Source of the DNA: Sva-07 sp963698565
GTDB lineage: Bacteria > Actinomycetota > Acidimicrobiia > Acidimicrobiales > Ilumatobacteraceae
Direction: 5' to 3'
DNA: 64,000 nt
NCBI GenBank assembly: GCA_963698565.1
Contig: CAVORH010000037.1
Coordinates: 109,254-173,253 of the forward strand
In this document: one piece after another, positions 62,323 to 64,000 of the stretch
Layout: each line of letters opens with the position of its first letter
Numbering within the stretch: position 1 is the first letter of the stretch
Program-made: the position numbers and the translations under genes
Notes under the pieces: generated by a model
What the model was told of the DNA's origin: nothing
The model's input: only the letters and a program-made list of their open reading frames with translations
Database searches by the model: none

Positions 62323-63138
62323 ATGAACCCCGTCACGACCGTCTACAGCTCCCGGGAACTCCTGTGGAACTTCACGCTGCGCGAGCTGCGCACCAAGTAC
62401 CGCCGGTCGGTCCTGGGGTGGACCTGGTCGATGCTCAACCCGCTGGCCACGTTCGCCATCTACTGGTTCGTGTTCGGGGTCGTCTTCCCCGGAGTCGCCC
62501 CGGTCGGCGACCCGAGTGGGCTCGAGAGCTACGCGCTGTTCCTGCTCTGCGGCCTGATCCCGTGGAACTTCTTCGCGTTGATGTGCAACCTCGGGCTCGG
62601 GGCGATCAACGGCAACGCCGGTCTCGTGCGACGGGTCGCGTTCCCGCGTGAGATCCTCGTGTTCGCGAACGTCCTGCACGCGTGCGTCCAGTTCGCCATC
62701 GAGCTGACGCTGATGTGTGTCATCCTGCTCATCGCGGGCAGCCCGTTGATCCCGTGGATCCCGGTCACGCTGCTCGTCACTGCGTTCCTCGTCATGTTCG
62801 GCTCGGGATTCGCCCTCGCCCTCGGATCGCTCGCCGTCTACTTCCGCGACATGGCGTACCTGTGGACCATCGTGATCCAGGTGTGGTTCTTCGCGACCCC
62901 GATCGTCTATCCGCCGAGCTACCTCGCCGACAACGAGAGCATCCCGGATTGGACGGTGCAGATCCTGGAGGCGAACCCGATGGCGATCTTCGTCGGCGCC
63001 TACCGGAGTCTCCTGTACGACGGCACGTCACCGTCGTTGACCACGTTGGCGGTCCTCGCACTGATCGGGCTGATCACGCTCACGCTCGGCTGGGCGCTCT
63101 TCCTCCGCCTCGCTCCTCGGTTCGCCGAGGAGGTCTAG
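62323..63138 (+). CDS. wzm: Polysaccharide ABC exporter permease (Wzm-like)
   Basis: 271 residues with six predicted membrane segments (TFAIYWFVFGVVFPGV, LFLLCGLIPWNFFALM, FAIELTLMCVILLIAG and further). ABC-2 family: LRELRTKYRRSVLGWTWSMLNPL at the N-terminus is the conserved coupling helix region. With Wzt it exports lipid-linked glycan. Its stop overlaps, tail to tail, the stop of the next gene. Confidence 0.93.
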   Translation: MNPVTTVYSSRELLWNFTLRELRTKYRRSVLGWTWSMLNPLATFAIYWFVFGVVFPGVAPVGDPSGLESYALFLLCGLIPWNFFALMCNLGLGAINGNAGLVRRVAFPREILVFANVLHACVQFAIELTLMCVILLIAGSPLIPWIPVTLLVTAFLVMFGSGFALALGSLAVYFRDMAYLWTIVIQVWFFATPIVYPPSYLADNESIPDWTVQILEANPMAIFVGAYRSLLYDGTSPSLTTLAVLALIGLITLTLGWALFLRLAPRFAEEV

Positions 63139-64000
63139 CCGGGGTTCGAGCCGTCGCCGGCCGCGTTCGCAGCGAGCCAGCGACGTTTCCAACGCGGCAG
63201 GTCGTCGCGATCCCAGTTGGCGGTCGACGGTTCGGCGTGTTCCCGATACCAACGGTCCTCGTCGGTGAGGTCGGCAGGACCGACGTACCAGGGCAGATGA
63301 CGAGCGAGATACGGAGCGCCGGTGCGCAGGGCGCGGTCCTCGCGGTGACGACGGTCGAGCGGGCGGTAGAGCGCGAACGTGGTGTCGATGTCGGCTCGGA
63401 ACACACCCGGTTCGACCTCGTCGGCCCAGAAGCGGGACTCCCAGGCCACGATGTCGTCGGCGAGGGGCTGGTCCGGTGGGAGGTCGTCGATGCGCAGCCC
63501 GAAGCCGACCTTGTCGATCTCGGGATGCCGGTCGAGGAGCCCGCGGAAGTGAGCGACGGCGTCGAGCGGGCAGTGTTCGTCGGGTACGACGTCGGGATCG
63601 CTGATCACGAAGTACCGACCGGCCGCCTCCCGTTGGACCGCCCCGGAGAGGAACGGCGATCGATGCCCGAGGTTCTGATCGAGCCGGACCACCCGATGAG
63701 GGGTGGCGTCCAGGTAGTCGAGCAGCGGGCCGTAGGTGGACGCATTGTCGATGAGCCAGATCTCGTCGTGACCGGCGCGCTCCAGCCAGTCGATCAACGC
63801 TCGCAGGGGGGTCAGCCGGTCGCGGACCGGGATGAACACCGGGGTGGACGCCGTGTTCGGGTCCTGAACGGCGCCGTCGGTGCCCGCCGCGACCGCCGAA
63901 ATCGTGGCGTCGGCGGTCCCGCGGCGGCGAAGACGCCGGTTGATCGCTCGCAACGGTGCGGTCAGCCGCCAGCTCCCGGCGGAGTGGATGGCGTCGATCT
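63135..64000 (-). CDS. Glycosyltransferase, GT2-like (partial at window end)
   Basis: The frame stays open to the window edge. A TTG at 63953 is possible, but the upstream codons read SAGSWRLTAPLRAINRRL, a stretch typical of the region just before such domains, so the gene most likely starts outside. Features include TPVFIPVRDRLTPLRALIDWL, IWLIDNASTYGPLLDYL, NLGHRSPFLSGAV, FVISDPDVVPDEHCP (metal-binding DPD) and ARHLPWYVGPADLTDED. Role in the adjoining polysaccharide locus. Confidence 0.82.
   Translation of the reverse strand, partial: IDAIHSAGSWRLTAPLRAINRRLRRRGTADATISAVAAGTDGAVQDPNTASTPVFIPVRDRLTPLRALIDWLERAGHDEIWLIDNASTYGPLLDYLDATPHRVVRLDQNLGHRSPFLSGAVQREAAGRYFVISDPDVVPDEHCPLDAVAHFRGLLDRHPEIDKVGFGLRIDDLPPDQPLADDIVAWESRFWADEVEPGVFRADIDTTFALYRPLDRRHREDRALRTGAPYLARHLPWYVGPADLTDEDRWYREHAEPSTANWDRDDLPRWKRRWLAANAAGDGSNPG

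Overview
The window is GC-rich, densely coded actinobacterial DNA. The gene content (imuA'-imuB mutasome, TIGR03252-type HhH-GPD protein, homodimeric AceE, DUF222/HNH genes, many secreted proteins with a DTR-type surface repeat) and the style of its palindromic repeats suggest the class Acidimicrobiia, close to Ilumatobacter. That placement is inferred from gene content only. I saw no rRNA, tRNA or CRISPR array.

Layout. 0-4.7 kb: tail of a response regulator, an SOS-type imuA'-imuB pair with a LexA box, a cobalamin-binding regulator with a CarH-like photoreceptor signature, and two small proteins. 4.8-9.3 kb: a MoxR ATPase / DUF5682 / VWA block. 9.4-21 kb: an accessory stretch with a broken DUF222-HNH gene, a NERD protein, a papain-like peptidase coupled to a cyclase-NTPase-TPR regulator, a repeat-tailed peptidoglycan-binding-like protein, an HNH remnant and a decayed IS1182-like element with terminal inverted repeats. 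21.2-23.6 kb: DUF5691 and SWIM genes, the usual partners of the MoxR/DUF5682/VWA block, in matching order and strand, so the accessory stretch splits what looks like one five-gene system. 23.7-28.3 kb: lpd, an E2 acyltransferase with a linker frameshift, and a single open frame joining LipB to LipA. 28.4-31.8 kb: envelope proteins, including a CHAT/caspase-like lipoprotein and, divergent from it, a thioredoxin-fold lipoprotein whose first redox-motif position is an in-frame TGA followed by a SECIS-like hairpin (candidate selenoprotein). 31.9-37.2 kb: epimerase, FAD oxidoreductase, SRPBCC protein, MarR regulator overlapping an ArgJ-like gene, and an SDR. 37.2-42.4 kb: two large secreted cell-wall proteins (L,D-transpeptidase; SpoIID/SGNH protein) sharing a repeat domain. 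42.5-47.1 kb: RNase HI, aceE, a methyltransferase, an HhH-GPD repair protein. 47-64 kb: a surface-polysaccharide locus with a YfhO-like membrane protein, a third repeat-domain surface protein, several glycosyltransferases, and a Wzm/Wzt ABC exporter.

How the genes fit together. PDH E1, E2, E3 and the lipoylation enzymes are all present, with E2, E3 and LipB-LipA in one transcription unit. Glycosyltransferases, methyltransferases and the Wzm/Wzt pair form an export-linked glycan pathway. ImuA'-ImuB should work with a DnaE2 encoded outside the window.

Several genes carry frameshifts (DUF222, transposase, E2, the 49.3-50.0 kb region). The sequence alone cannot separate true decay from assembly error; each is described where it occurs.
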